The translations under genes were made by a program, and so were the position numbers. From the NCBI GenBank assembly GCA_019239585.1, contig JAFAZU010000156.1, positions 1 through 5,221 on the forward strand: a stretch of DNA of 5,221 nucleotides. The letters run 5' to 3'. The DNA is from Acidobacteriaceae bacterium (GTDB lineage Bacteria > Acidobacteriota > Terriglobia > Bryobacterales > Bryobacteraceae). The notes below the pieces were generated by a model. The model did not search any database, was not told the DNA's origin, and saw only the letters and a list, made by a program, of their open reading frames with translations. Within the stretch, counting starts at the first letter, position 1; each line of letters begins with the position of its first letter. Shown piece after piece: positions 1 to 5,221 of the stretch.

Positions 1-141
1 CAGCCGTTTTCTCCATTCATAAAACTGCCATTCGCGTACGCCTCGCTCCCGGCAGAACACGGCCACGCTCTGCCCGCTGTCTTTCTGCTCGGCCAGCCAC
101 TCGCGCCAGCGTGTCCGCTCTTCTTCGTTTGCTTGTCCCAT
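1..141 (-). CDS. tnpA: IS66-family accessory protein TnpA, N-terminal 47 codons
   Basis: The minus strand from ATG at 141-139 encodes 47 residues before the window ends, with no stop. The end of the fragment, CRERGVREWQFYEWRKRL, is the typical IS66 TnpA/Orf1 pattern, in which a small helix-turn-helix segment is followed by a W-x-(F)-Y-x-W-R-(K/R)-x-L signature. The start region (EEERTRWREWLAEQKDSGQS) also fits this family. TnpA is the first gene of three-gene IS66 elements (tnpA, tnpB, tnpC) and is thought to assist transposition, probably as a DNA-binding protein. The rest of the gene, tnpB and tnpC should lie to the left. No clear Shine-Dalgarno sequence precedes the ATG. The family call is firm; intactness cannot be judged. 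Confidence 0.85.
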   Translation of the reverse strand, partial: MGQANEEERTRWREWLAEQKDSGQSVAVFCRERGVREWQFYEWRKRL

Positions 142-152
142 AACAGCAGCTT

Positions 153-167
153 GCCGCTAAGGGCGGC
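153..167. repeat. Short inverted repeat in the IS66 leader
   Basis: GCCGC (153-157) and GCGGC (163-167) form a perfect 5-bp stem with a 5-nt loop, 12 nt upstream of the tnpA start. It could be a small hairpin in the tnpA leader or part of a transposase-binding region. It is short enough to be chance in GC-rich DNA. Confidence 0.35.
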
Positions 168-232
168 TTAACACAAGATGCTGTTCACAGACCGCTCACA
201 CAAGAACGCGGCAGCCTGACCCTGTGGGTTAC

Positions 233-502
233 GCCGGATCTGAAGAAATTTTTCGGGCTTCTCGCTCCCAACCAGTGCGCGGGGTCATTGAGACAATCAA
301 TCCCATCCTGCGTGGTTGGGTCAAATGCTTCGCGATCGGACACTCGAGCCGCTGTTTCTCTTATATCCAAAACTGGGTAGAGAGGAAGATTCGGCGACAT
401 CTGGCCCGAGCGTGCCAACGTCAAGGCTTCGGTTGGAAGCGGTGGAGCGTGTCTTTTCGGGAAAATGGCTTGCGGTCGAAAGTTCCAGTCGCAGATCGGT
501 GA
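233..502 (+). pseudogene. Group II intron reverse transcriptase/maturase, C-terminal remnant
   Basis: The plus-strand frame is open from 161 to a TGA at 500-502. The part from about 272 to 448 reads as the maturase (X) and DNA-binding region of a group II intron protein: INPILRGWVKCFAIGHSS, then SYIQNWVERKIRRHLARA, then RQGFGWKRWS. These are highly characteristic of bacterial intron-encoded proteins, which help intron splicing and retrohoming. The whole reverse transcriptase domain, normally about 300 residues upstream, is missing. After KRWS the match decays, and the usual ending (a WLYxxLGLF-type stretch) is not seen in frame. No intron domain V or VI follows, because a transposase gene begins 36 nt after the stop. 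The IS66 end near 232 appears to have removed or displaced the 5' part. It cannot encode a working maturase. Confidence 0.85.
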
Positions 503-538
503 TTTCGAGTTACGATAGCGAGTACCTGTTACGTCGTC

Positions 539-2086
539 ATGAGCAAGCAGTATCGAGTTTCCTTGCCAGCTAGCCGCGCGGATTTGGCTCAGGTGCTGGC
601 CCATTTGCAGGACGATACCCTGCAGGAGTCCGATCGCCAGTTATTGATGCGCCTGGTGCAGCAGTTACTCGGCTCTTCTGCCGGAACACCTTGGTCAGGA
701 CCGCCCAGGGCAGCAGGCGGGAAAGAGCCTGAGCTGACGGCTGACTCGTCCGAGACCGCCCGTCCGGAACCGGAAAGCAACGAATCGAAGCCGCCGGGAC
801 ATGGCCGAAGGAGCGCTGAAGATTATCCAGGGGCTCAACGTGTATCCTGCCACGATCCGCTCCGACAACCCGGAGATCGCTGCGCCTGCGGTGGCCGTTT
901 GTACCAGACCAGCACGCCGGCGGTGTTTCTTCGCTTCACCGGTCAGCCCTTAGTCGGGGCTACCTGTTATGAGCAGACCGTGTTGCGATGCTCCAGTTGC
1001 CAGCAGCGCTTCCCGGCTCCGCTGCCCGACGACGTGCCGACAGAAAAATACGATGCCACCGCCGATGTGGCGATCGTGCTGGCAAAGTACGCGGCCGGGC
1101 TTCCGTTTCACCGGCTGTCTCAGATGCAGGAAGCGTATGGCGTCCCCTTGCCCGCTTCGGTGCAGTGGGAGCGGGCGGAAGCGGTCGCCAATGTACTCCT
1201 GCCGGTATACCTCTACCTGCGTGCTTTAGCAGCACAGGCTGGCGTGCTGATTGGCGACGATACCCGCGTGCAGATTCTCTCCTGCTCCCAGGAAAACGAG
1301 CAGCGGGCCGCCGACGGCCAGCGACATGGTTTACAGACGACCGGCATCGTCGCCCACAGCCCGGACAAAGCACAGCCCTCCATTGTGTTGTACATGAGCG
1401 GACGTCAGCACGCCGGGGAAAATATGGGCGAGTTACTGGAGTTGCGGTCGGCCGAACAGAACCCACCGTTGCAGGTCGGCGATGCGCTCGCCGCCAACTG
1501 GAGCCATTCCTCTCCCGTGATCCCGGTCAAATGTCTCGCGCATGCGCGGCGGCAGTTTACTGATATCGAGGAGATGTTCCCGGAAGAATGCCAGCACGTG
1601 CGGGAGGAGTTCGCCACCGTGTACCGGTATGAAGCCGAAACGACGGGCATGACACCCGAGCAGAGATTGGCGTATCATCAACTCTATTCCGCGCCGGTCC
1701 TGGAGCGGTTGCAGAACTGGATCAGCACCCAGTTTGAGCAACGGCGCGTGGAACCCAATAGCGCCCTGGGAAAGGCGTTCGCTTACCTGCAGCGCCACTG
1801 GGACGGCTTAACCCAATTTCTCCGCTTCGGGAACGCACCGCTGGATACCAATGCGGTCGAGCGGGCGCTCAAGCGGGTGGTGTTGCATCGGAAGAACGCT
1901 TTATTCTTCCGGACCGAACAGGGCGCGGCCGTGGGCGATCTGCTGATGAGTGTGATCGAGACCTGCCGGACCCATGGCCTTCGTGCCGCCGCCTATCTGG
2001 TGGCAGTCATGAAGAATGCCCGTGCCGTACGAGACCACCCGGCGCAGTGGCTGCCCTGGACCTATGCGGCGCGGGCTTCCAGCTAA
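539..2086 (+). CDS. tnpC: IS66-family DDE transposase TnpC
   Basis: This 515-residue protein has the full IS66 transposase layout and normal length. Residues 14-44 form a leucine-rich helical N-terminus, followed by a Pro/Ser/Glu-rich linker (about 49-112). A zinc-ligand region follows, with C115/C117 (RCACGG) and C151/C154 (CSSC). The catalytic core shows the first Asp in IGDDTRVQ (D240, equivalent to the family DET), the second in LQVGD (D315), the family CLAHARRQF motif at 332-340, and the Glu in PLDTNAVERALK (E441), followed by RKNALFF and GAAVGDLLMSVIET. It cuts and joins the element ends during transposition. The ATG at 539 fits family N-termini but has no evident Shine-Dalgarno sequence. 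No tnpA or tnpB in the same orientation precedes it: it starts 36 nt after a group II intron remnant. It may be a lone-transposase (ISBst12-like) IS66 element or a piece of a larger one. I could not find matching terminal inverted repeats. The gene itself looks intact. Confidence 0.93.
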   Translation: MSKQYRVSLPASRADLAQVLAHLQDDTLQESDRQLLMRLVQQLLGSSAGTPWSGPPRAAGGKEPELTADSSETARPEPESNESKPPGHGRRSAEDYPGAQRVSCHDPLRQPGDRCACGGRLYQTSTPAVFLRFTGQPLVGATCYEQTVLRCSSCQQRFPAPLPDDVPTEKYDATADVAIVLAKYAAGLPFHRLSQMQEAYGVPLPASVQWERAEAVANVLLPVYLYLRALAAQAGVLIGDDTRVQILSCSQENEQRAADGQRHGLQTTGIVAHSPDKAQPSIVLYMSGRQHAGENMGELLELRSAEQNPPLQVGDALAANWSHSSPVIPVKCLAHARRQFTDIEEMFPEECQHVREEFATVYRYEAETTGMTPEQRLAYHQLYSAPVLERLQNWISTQFEQRRVEPNSALGKAFAYLQRHWDGLTQFLRFGNAPLDTNAVERALKRVVLHRKNALFFRTEQGAAVGDLLMSVIETCRTHGLRAAAYLVAVMKNARAVRDHPAQWLPWTYAARASS

Positions 2087-2089
2087 TCA

Positions 2090-2263
2090 TTAGCCCAGCG
2101 CCCGCCAGGGCGGAGCAAAGCGGGCTTGTTCGGGATGACCTTGATAAAGCAGCACCATCAGTTGTGGTGCGGTGAGCGAGTGCAGTGGTGTGTCCGCCGC
2201 CGGCCACCACGAAAGCTTTCCGGCGGAGAAGCGGCGCACACACAACCAGAAGCCAATGCCGTC
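2090..2263 (-). pseudogene. tnpB: IS66-family TnpB, C-terminal fragment
   Basis: The minus strand from about 2263 down to the TAA at 2092-2090 encodes the last ~57 residues of IS66 TnpB (Orf2), normally about 115 residues. The visible signature is DGIGFWLCVRRFSAGKL, then WWPAAD, then LTAPQLMVLLYQG. This matches the family pattern of (W/Y)DGxGFWLxxKRLxxGxFxW followed by an LTxxQLxxLL segment. The similarity stops at the edge of the 32-bp palindrome. The reading frame stays open farther upstream (to an ATG at 2371), but those residues do not look like TnpB and are read from palindrome and leader DNA. The gene therefore seems to have been split by insertion of the element to its right. Its stop lies 3 nt from the stop of the convergent tnpC, so it does not belong to the same operon as that gene. 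Confidence 0.8.
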
Positions 2264-2292
2264 ATAAGATGTGGAGCTCCACATCTTATGAC
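2261..2292. repeat. Perfect 32-bp palindrome at the left end of the RIT element
   Basis: The left arm GTCATAAGATGTGGAG (2261-2276) is followed at once by its exact reverse complement (2277-2292). Symmetry fails at the next base on each side (C at 2260, T at 2293). There is no spacer, so in double-stranded DNA it presents two head-to-head sites. In single strands it could fold into a long hairpin. Its position at the breakpoint of tnpB suggests it is the element terminus or the recombination core site for the tyrosine recombinases encoded downstream. Confidence 0.9.
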
Positions 2293-2294
2293 TG

Positions 2295-2384
2295 ATGTGC
2301 AGTGCTGCATTATGTGGAGTGGACAAACGCATGGTCTTCTCTGGCTGCGAATTCAACTTCCGATTCTCCACATAAGTCAGTCAC
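2295..2384. repeat. Repeated half-sites of the palindrome core in the recombinase leader
   Basis: The core ATGTGGAG recurs at 2312-2319, and its reverse complement CTCCACAT at 2366-2373, giving a 10-bp inverted pair (TTATGTGGAG at 2310-2319, CTCCACATAA at 2366-2375). With the two copies inside the palindrome (2269-2276 and 2277-2284), the core occurs four times in alternating orientation within about 105 bp. A one-mismatch copy, ATGTGCAG, lies at 2295-2302. These are likely binding sites for one or more of the three recombinases. They also lie upstream of the first gene, so binding could affect its transcription. Both roles are inference. Confidence 0.7.
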
Positions 2385-2436
2385 TCGCGAGCATTAGCAT
2401 CGAGACCGGGCCACCGCTGGAGGCCCACTTGAAAAC

Positions 2437-2442
2437 AAGGAG
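2437..2442 (+). promoter_or_regulatory. Ribosome binding site of the first recombinase
   Basis: AAGGAG sits 6 nt before the ATG at 2449. It fixes this start over later in-frame candidates. No convincing -35/-10 pair could be picked out in 2293-2436. Confidence 0.85.
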
Positions 2443-2448
2443 AACTCG

Positions 2449-3693
2449 ATGCTTACTACCCTTTTTCCGAACACCCATGCCCGGTATACTTCCTTGCCGG
2501 TCTTAGGTAGTGTTCTCGAACCTCTCTGCTCCTGGCTGGAGGCGGGCGGCTATCCCCCGAGCGCCATCTCTCGCCGCCTGGAAGCCGCCCCGTTCCTCGA
2601 TCAATGGTTGCGGCAGCACCAGATTGCTTCCCTTTCCGGCCATACCGCTGAGCAGTTACGGGCCTGCCTCCCGCGACAGAAGCGCTGGACACCGCAGATC
2701 GCCTACGCCCTGGGCCGATCCTTGCTGCAGTACCTCACTGAGCAAGGAAAGCTGGAGTCCACGCCGCAGACCGCTTCGCAACGACTGCTGGTGGCCTATC
2801 GCCAACACCTCCAACGAAGGCGCGGATTCGCTCCGTCGACGATCACACGGCATGCTGTTCTCGCCGGTGACTTTCTCCGCTTCCTTTGTTATGACCACGA
2901 CGAGCGACTCTTGCTCCAGATCCAGGCCGGCGATCTAGAGAGCTTTCTGGTCCAAAGTAGCCAACGTGTCGGTCGCATCACCATGCAGAAGGTCATTGCC
3001 ATCCTGCGGTCCTTTCTCAAATTCCTCGCCGCCTCGGGGCAGATCCCGGTCGGGCTCGATCGGCACCTGGAGTCACCACGGCAGTATCGCGGGCAACAAC
3101 TGGTCCGCGCTCTTCCCTGGGAGGACGTCTTAACACTGCTGCGTGGCATTGATCGTGGAACGATCAAAGGCTGTCGGGACTACGCCATGCTGCTCCTGAT
3201 CGCGACCTATGGTCTCCGCCGCAGTGAGGTGGCCAGCTTGGAGATGGGCGATATTCAGTGGCGAGCGGGCGTGATCCGTGTCCCACGCCCGAAGGTGGGT
3301 ACGCCCTTGGTCTTACCGCTGACCGAGGAAATGGGTACGGCGCTGCTCGCGTACCTGCGCCAACGAGCCGGGAAGCCGAGCGAGCGACGACTCTTTCTGC
3401 GCGTCCGTGCGCCCCAGGGTCCGATCGAGTCAACCGCTGTGAGTGATGTCTTTGACGCCTGGGCCCAGCACGCCGGTGTGCGTATGCCGGGCCTGGGCGG
3501 TCCGCATGCTCTTCGCCACGGACTGGCCATGCATCTGCTCCGGCAAGGCACACCGCTGAAAACCATCGGGGACCTGCTCGGCCATCGCAGTGCGGAAAGC
3601 ACGGGTATTTATCTGCGCCTGCAAGTGGAGGATCTGCGCGACGTGGCTCTGTCCCTGCCAGTGCCGGACTCCGGCTCGGAGGAGCGGCCATGA
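2449..3693 (+). CDS. ritA: Tyrosine recombinase, first of the trio (RitA-type)
   Basis: This 414-residue protein is a site-specific tyrosine recombinase with all catalytic residues visible: R257 (ATYGLRRSEV), K282 (PRPKVGTPLVLPL), H353 and R356 (HALRH), H379 (LLGHRS) and the nucleophile Y388 (TGIYLRL). It should cleave one DNA strand through a 3'-phosphotyrosine bond and exchange strands at the element ends. The SAM-like core-binding domain lies at about 111-200, and the catalytic domain at about 220-400. It is some 100 residues longer than XerC/D because of an N-terminal extension (1-105) that resembles a second core-binding module (G34-L54 compared with G126-L146). The ATG is supported by a strong Shine-Dalgarno sequence. 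Its TGA overlaps the next start as ATGA, so the two genes are probably translationally coupled. The symbol follows the RIT naming by gene order and is less certain than the family. Confidence 0.93.
   Translation: MLTTLFPNTHARYTSLPVLGSVLEPLCSWLEAGGYPPSAISRRLEAAPFLDQWLRQHQIASLSGHTAEQLRACLPRQKRWTPQIAYALGRSLLQYLTEQGKLESTPQTASQRLLVAYRQHLQRRRGFAPSTITRHAVLAGDFLRFLCYDHDERLLLQIQAGDLESFLVQSSQRVGRITMQKVIAILRSFLKFLAASGQIPVGLDRHLESPRQYRGQQLVRALPWEDVLTLLRGIDRGTIKGCRDYAMLLLIATYGLRRSEVASLEMGDIQWRAGVIRVPRPKVGTPLVLPLTEEMGTALLAYLRQRAGKPSERRLFLRVRAPQGPIESTAVSDVFDAWAQHAGVRMPGLGGPHALRHGLAMHLLRQGTPLKTIGDLLGHRSAESTGIYLRLQVEDLRDVALSLPVPDSGSEERP
3678..3684 (+). promoter_or_regulatory. Ribosome binding site of the second recombinase
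   Basis: GGAGGAG lies 5 nt before the ATG at 3690, inside the last codons of the preceding gene. Together with the ATGA overlap it supports reinitiation or coupled translation. Confidence 0.8.
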
Positions 3694-4685
3694 AACAGCC
3701 GGGAACTTTTCTGTCTCCTCTCGGACCGCTTTTGACACGCTATCTCGCCCGCAAGCGGGCCCTGGGGCGGCGCGCGGTCACGATGGCGTACTATCTCCGT
3801 TACCTGGACCGCTTTCTGGTATCGTGCCACGCCGCTGACCTGACGCGCGAAACATTCACGGCTTGGGCTGAATCGATGACATCGCTCCAGACCAGCACAC
3901 AGCGAGCTCGGCTCCGGGCCGCCTATCACTTCTGCCTGTTTCGGCAGCGTGAGGATCCCCATAGCTTCGTGCCCGACCCAAGTCAGTTTCCAGCGGCGGG
4001 TCCTCGGCCCCTCCCTTATATCTTTTCGGGAGCCGACATTCTCCGCCTGCTGGCCGCCACCGAAGGCTTGGCGGCGCACGAAGCGTCACCGCTACACGGC
4101 GAAGTGGCCCGCTTGGGGATTATTATCCTGTACACAACCGGGCTTCGTCGCGGCGAACTGGTACGCCTCACCTTCAGCGACTACGACCAGACCGCACAAG
4201 TCTTTCATGTGCGCCGGACCAAGTTCGACAAGTCGCGCCTCGTTCCTTTATCGGCTGACGCTACGAGGGCACTCGACCGGTATCTTTCCGCCCATCGCCA
4301 GTGTAGTGCGCCCCATACCAGCGAAGCGCCGCTGTTAGTGCATCATCACGGCGGGCACTTTCGAGGTTATACAGGGACGGGTTTCGGCAGCTTGCTCAAA
4401 AAGGTGATCCGGGCCGCTGGCATTCGGACGCCCCAAGGTCGGGTCCCACGGGTTCACGATTTTCGGTTCACTTTCACGGTGCAGGCCCTCGCGCGCTGGT
4501 ACCGTGCGGGCGTCGATGTACAAGCCCGTCTGCCTGCTCTCGCCACTTATCTGGGGCATATCTCGGTCATGTCCACGCAGTATTACCTCACCTTTCTGGA
4601 AGCAACCGCCGTGGCGGCCAGCGAGCGGTTTCATACCCACTCGGCCGGATGGCTTTCTCCGGAGGGGAACGGAGGCCGCGCATGA
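3690..4685 (+). CDS. ritB: Tyrosine recombinase, second of the trio (RitB-type)
   Basis: This 331-residue tyrosine recombinase belongs to a different subfamily from its neighbours. The N-terminal core-binding domain is at about 10-95 (LTRYLARKRALGRRAVTMAY is its start). The catalytic domain runs from about 110. Visible catalytic residues are R153 (YTTGLRRGELVRL), K178 (RRTKFDKSRLVPL), H256 and R259 (VHDFRF), H290 (YLGHIS) and Y299 (the second Tyr of STQYYLTF, nine residues after the His as in the family). The usual HxxRH has F in place of the last His. That position is not part of the catalytic set, so activity is still expected. The start at 3690 overlaps the previous stop by 4 bp and has a good Shine-Dalgarno sequence. 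It presumably acts with the other two recombinases on the element ends; how labour is divided is not known to me. Confidence 0.93.
   Translation: MKQPGTFLSPLGPLLTRYLARKRALGRRAVTMAYYLRYLDRFLVSCHAADLTRETFTAWAESMTSLQTSTQRARLRAAYHFCLFRQREDPHSFVPDPSQFPAAGPRPLPYIFSGADILRLLAATEGLAAHEASPLHGEVARLGIIILYTTGLRRGELVRLTFSDYDQTAQVFHVRRTKFDKSRLVPLSADATRALDRYLSAHRQCSAPHTSEAPLLVHHHGGHFRGYTGTGFGSLLKKVIRAAGIRTPQGRVPRVHDFRFTFTVQALARWYRAGVDVQARLPALATYLGHISVMSTQYYLTFLEATAVAASERFHTHSAGWLSPEGNGGRA
4671..4675 (+). promoter_or_regulatory. Ribosome binding site of the third recombinase
   Basis: GGAGG lies 6 nt before the ATG at 4682, within the end of the second recombinase gene, and supports the overlapping start. Confidence 0.8.
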
Positions 4686-5221
4686 CGCCCTGCACTCCGA
4701 CAAAGTTGGCAGCGGTCTTGCGCGCCTTTTTTGCCCAGCATCTACCGCTCACACGCGGGCTCAGCTCTCGCACGGTGTTGAGTTATCGCGATACGTTTGT
4801 GCTGCTCCTGCGGTTTCTCGCGACACGTCACGATTGTGGCGTGGTCGATCTGGAATTCGAGCATCTGCGGACGGAGGATGTCCTTGCTTTTCTGGATCAT
4901 CTCGAAATGCAAAGAAAGAATAGTGTCGCCACACGCAATGCCCGACTAGCGGCCGTTCATTCCTTCGCTCGCTTTCTCGCTACACGCGAGCCCGAGCAGA
5001 TGGAAGAGGCGCAACGCCTCCTGGCCGTACCAATCAAGCGTGGACCGGCCCGCGCGGTCGATTACTTGGAAGGCGAAGAAATCGCCGCGATGCTGGGAAC
5101 TGCCGCTCAACGACGAAATCACGTCCGCGACCGGGCCTTATTGCTCACCCTGTTCAACACAGGCGCTCGCGTACAAGAACTCCTCGACATCCGGACCGGC
5201 GATTTGCAACTGGATCGGCCC
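4682..5221 (+). CDS. ritC: Tyrosine recombinase, third of the trio (RitC-type), N-terminal part
   Basis: An open frame of 180 codons begins at ATG 4682, overlapping the TGA of the previous gene as ATGA, and runs off the right edge without a stop. The core-binding domain covers about 7-105: SSRTVLSYRDTFVLLLRFLA (28-47) and TRNARLAAVHSFARFLA (84-100) are the typical helices. Then VDYLEGEEIAAML (126-138) opens the catalytic domain, and NTGARVQELLDI (159-170) holds the first catalytic arginine, R163. The Lys, HxxR, His/Trp and Tyr motifs would lie in the missing part, expected to be about 130-160 residues. Gene order, orientation and overlap make it the third member of the trio. Whether it is complete cannot be judged here. 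Confidence 0.9.
   Translation, partial: MTPCTPTKLAAVLRAFFAQHLPLTRGLSSRTVLSYRDTFVLLLRFLATRHDCGVVDLEFEHLRTEDVLAFLDHLEMQRKNSVATRNARLAAVHSFARFLATREPEQMEEAQRLLAVPIKRGPARAVDYLEGEEIAAMLGTAAQRRNHVRDRALLLTLFNTGARVQELLDIRTGDLQLDRP

Larger units (their letters stand above)
1..232 (-). mobile_element. IS66-family insertion sequence, tnpA-side end (partial)
   Basis: This is the tnpA-proximal end of an IS66-like element that continues off the left edge. It contains the start of tnpA on the minus strand. IS66-family elements are known to begin with 5'-GTAA and to make 8-bp target duplications. Reading the minus strand from 232 downward gives GTAACCCACAGGG, about 90 nt ahead of the tnpA start, a usual leader length. 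The sequence to the right of 232 belongs to a group II intron ORF, so a boundary there fits well. The exact end is inferred, because the other terminus and its direct repeat (predicted GCCGGATC, copying 233-240) lie outside the window. Confidence 0.6.
2261..5221 (+). mobile_element. Recombinase-in-trio (RIT) element, left part
   Basis: Three different tyrosine recombinase genes lie in one direction with 4-bp overlaps, which is the defining layout of RIT elements. The left boundary is placed at 2261 because the interrupted tnpB similarity ends there and a perfect 32-bp palindrome begins there. A leader of about 155 nt with more copies of the palindrome core lies between the palindrome and the first gene. 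The right end, with its own inverted repeat and the resumption of tnpB on the minus strand, should lie beyond the window. The trio is seen directly; the exact left boundary is inferred. Confidence 0.82.

Noticed and set aside
960..1466. Long minus-strand open frame (168 codons) inside tnpC
   Set aside because: Arg/Pro/Ala-rich shadow frame typical of antisense to GC-rich coding DNA; the opposite strand encodes conserved transposase motifs throughout.
2099..2130. GC-rich inverted repeats (CGCCC/GGGCG at 2099-2112; GCCCGC/GCGGGC at 2100-2125) as a terminator after tnpC
   Set aside because: Stems are short, mutually exclusive, lack a T-tract, and lie inside the tnpB coding fragment.
2320..2348. 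TGGACA as a -35 box for the recombinase operon
   Set aside because: No acceptable -10 box occurs at the right spacing; other candidates in the leader, such as TAGCAT near 2393, are equally weak.
2270..2371. Upstream extension of the tnpB frame to an ATG at 2371
   Set aside because: The residues before DGIGFW are read from the palindrome and leader and do not resemble TnpB, so the extension is an accident of the junction.
2261..2384. CRISPR array or integron attC array
   Set aside because: Repeats are only 8-10 bp, alternate in orientation, have irregular spacing, and are not accompanied by cas genes or cassette-like sites.
2126..2506. Plus-strand open frame of 126 codons upstream of the first recombinase
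   Set aside because: It runs antisense through the tnpB fragment, then through the palindrome and into the recombinase gene in another frame; the product resembles nothing and has no start signal.
3164..3691. Minus-strand open frame of 175 codons opposite the first recombinase
   Set aside because: Low-complexity shadow of a gene with all catalytic motifs on the plus strand; no ribosome binding site or recognisable domain.

Overview
The window is bacterial DNA, roughly 60% G+C by eye, and is made almost entirely of mobile-element pieces. I see no housekeeping gene, tRNA or rRNA. It looks like an accessory region (genomic island, plasmid, or an IS-rich chromosome). The host cannot be named from this sequence beyond a high-GC bacterium.

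Left part (1-538): the 5' end of an IS66-family tnpA lies on the minus strand (1-141) and runs off the left edge. Its element probably ends near 232, where a terminal GTAA (minus strand) is seen. It is followed directly by a remnant of a group II intron reverse transcriptase/maturase (233-502, best match 272-448). Only part of the C-terminal maturase region survives.

Middle (539-2269): an intact IS66-type TnpC transposase (515 aa, plus strand, DDE residues and zinc-ligand cysteines visible) ends 3 nt from the stop codon of a convergent fragment of IS66 tnpB (last ~57 codons, minus strand). These two pieces are in opposite orientation, so they cannot be a normal tnpA-tnpB-tnpC operon. The region is a mosaic of at least two IS66-like elements.

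Right part (2261-5221): a perfect 32-bp palindrome sits exactly where the tnpB similarity stops. A leader with further copies of its 8-bp core follows, then three tyrosine recombinase genes in a row, each overlapping the next by 4 bp (ATGA) and each with a good Shine-Dalgarno sequence. The third is cut by the window edge just after its first catalytic arginine. This is the layout of a recombinase-in-trio (RIT) element. The best reading is that a RIT element inserted into the tnpB of an older IS66 element, with the palindrome and iterated half-sites forming its left end and probable recombinase-binding region. The three proteins are predicted to be made together by translational coupling and to act jointly on those sites to move the element. 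RIT elements are already described. The less familiar parts are the end architecture, the insertion context, and a possible duplicated DNA-binding module in the first recombinase.
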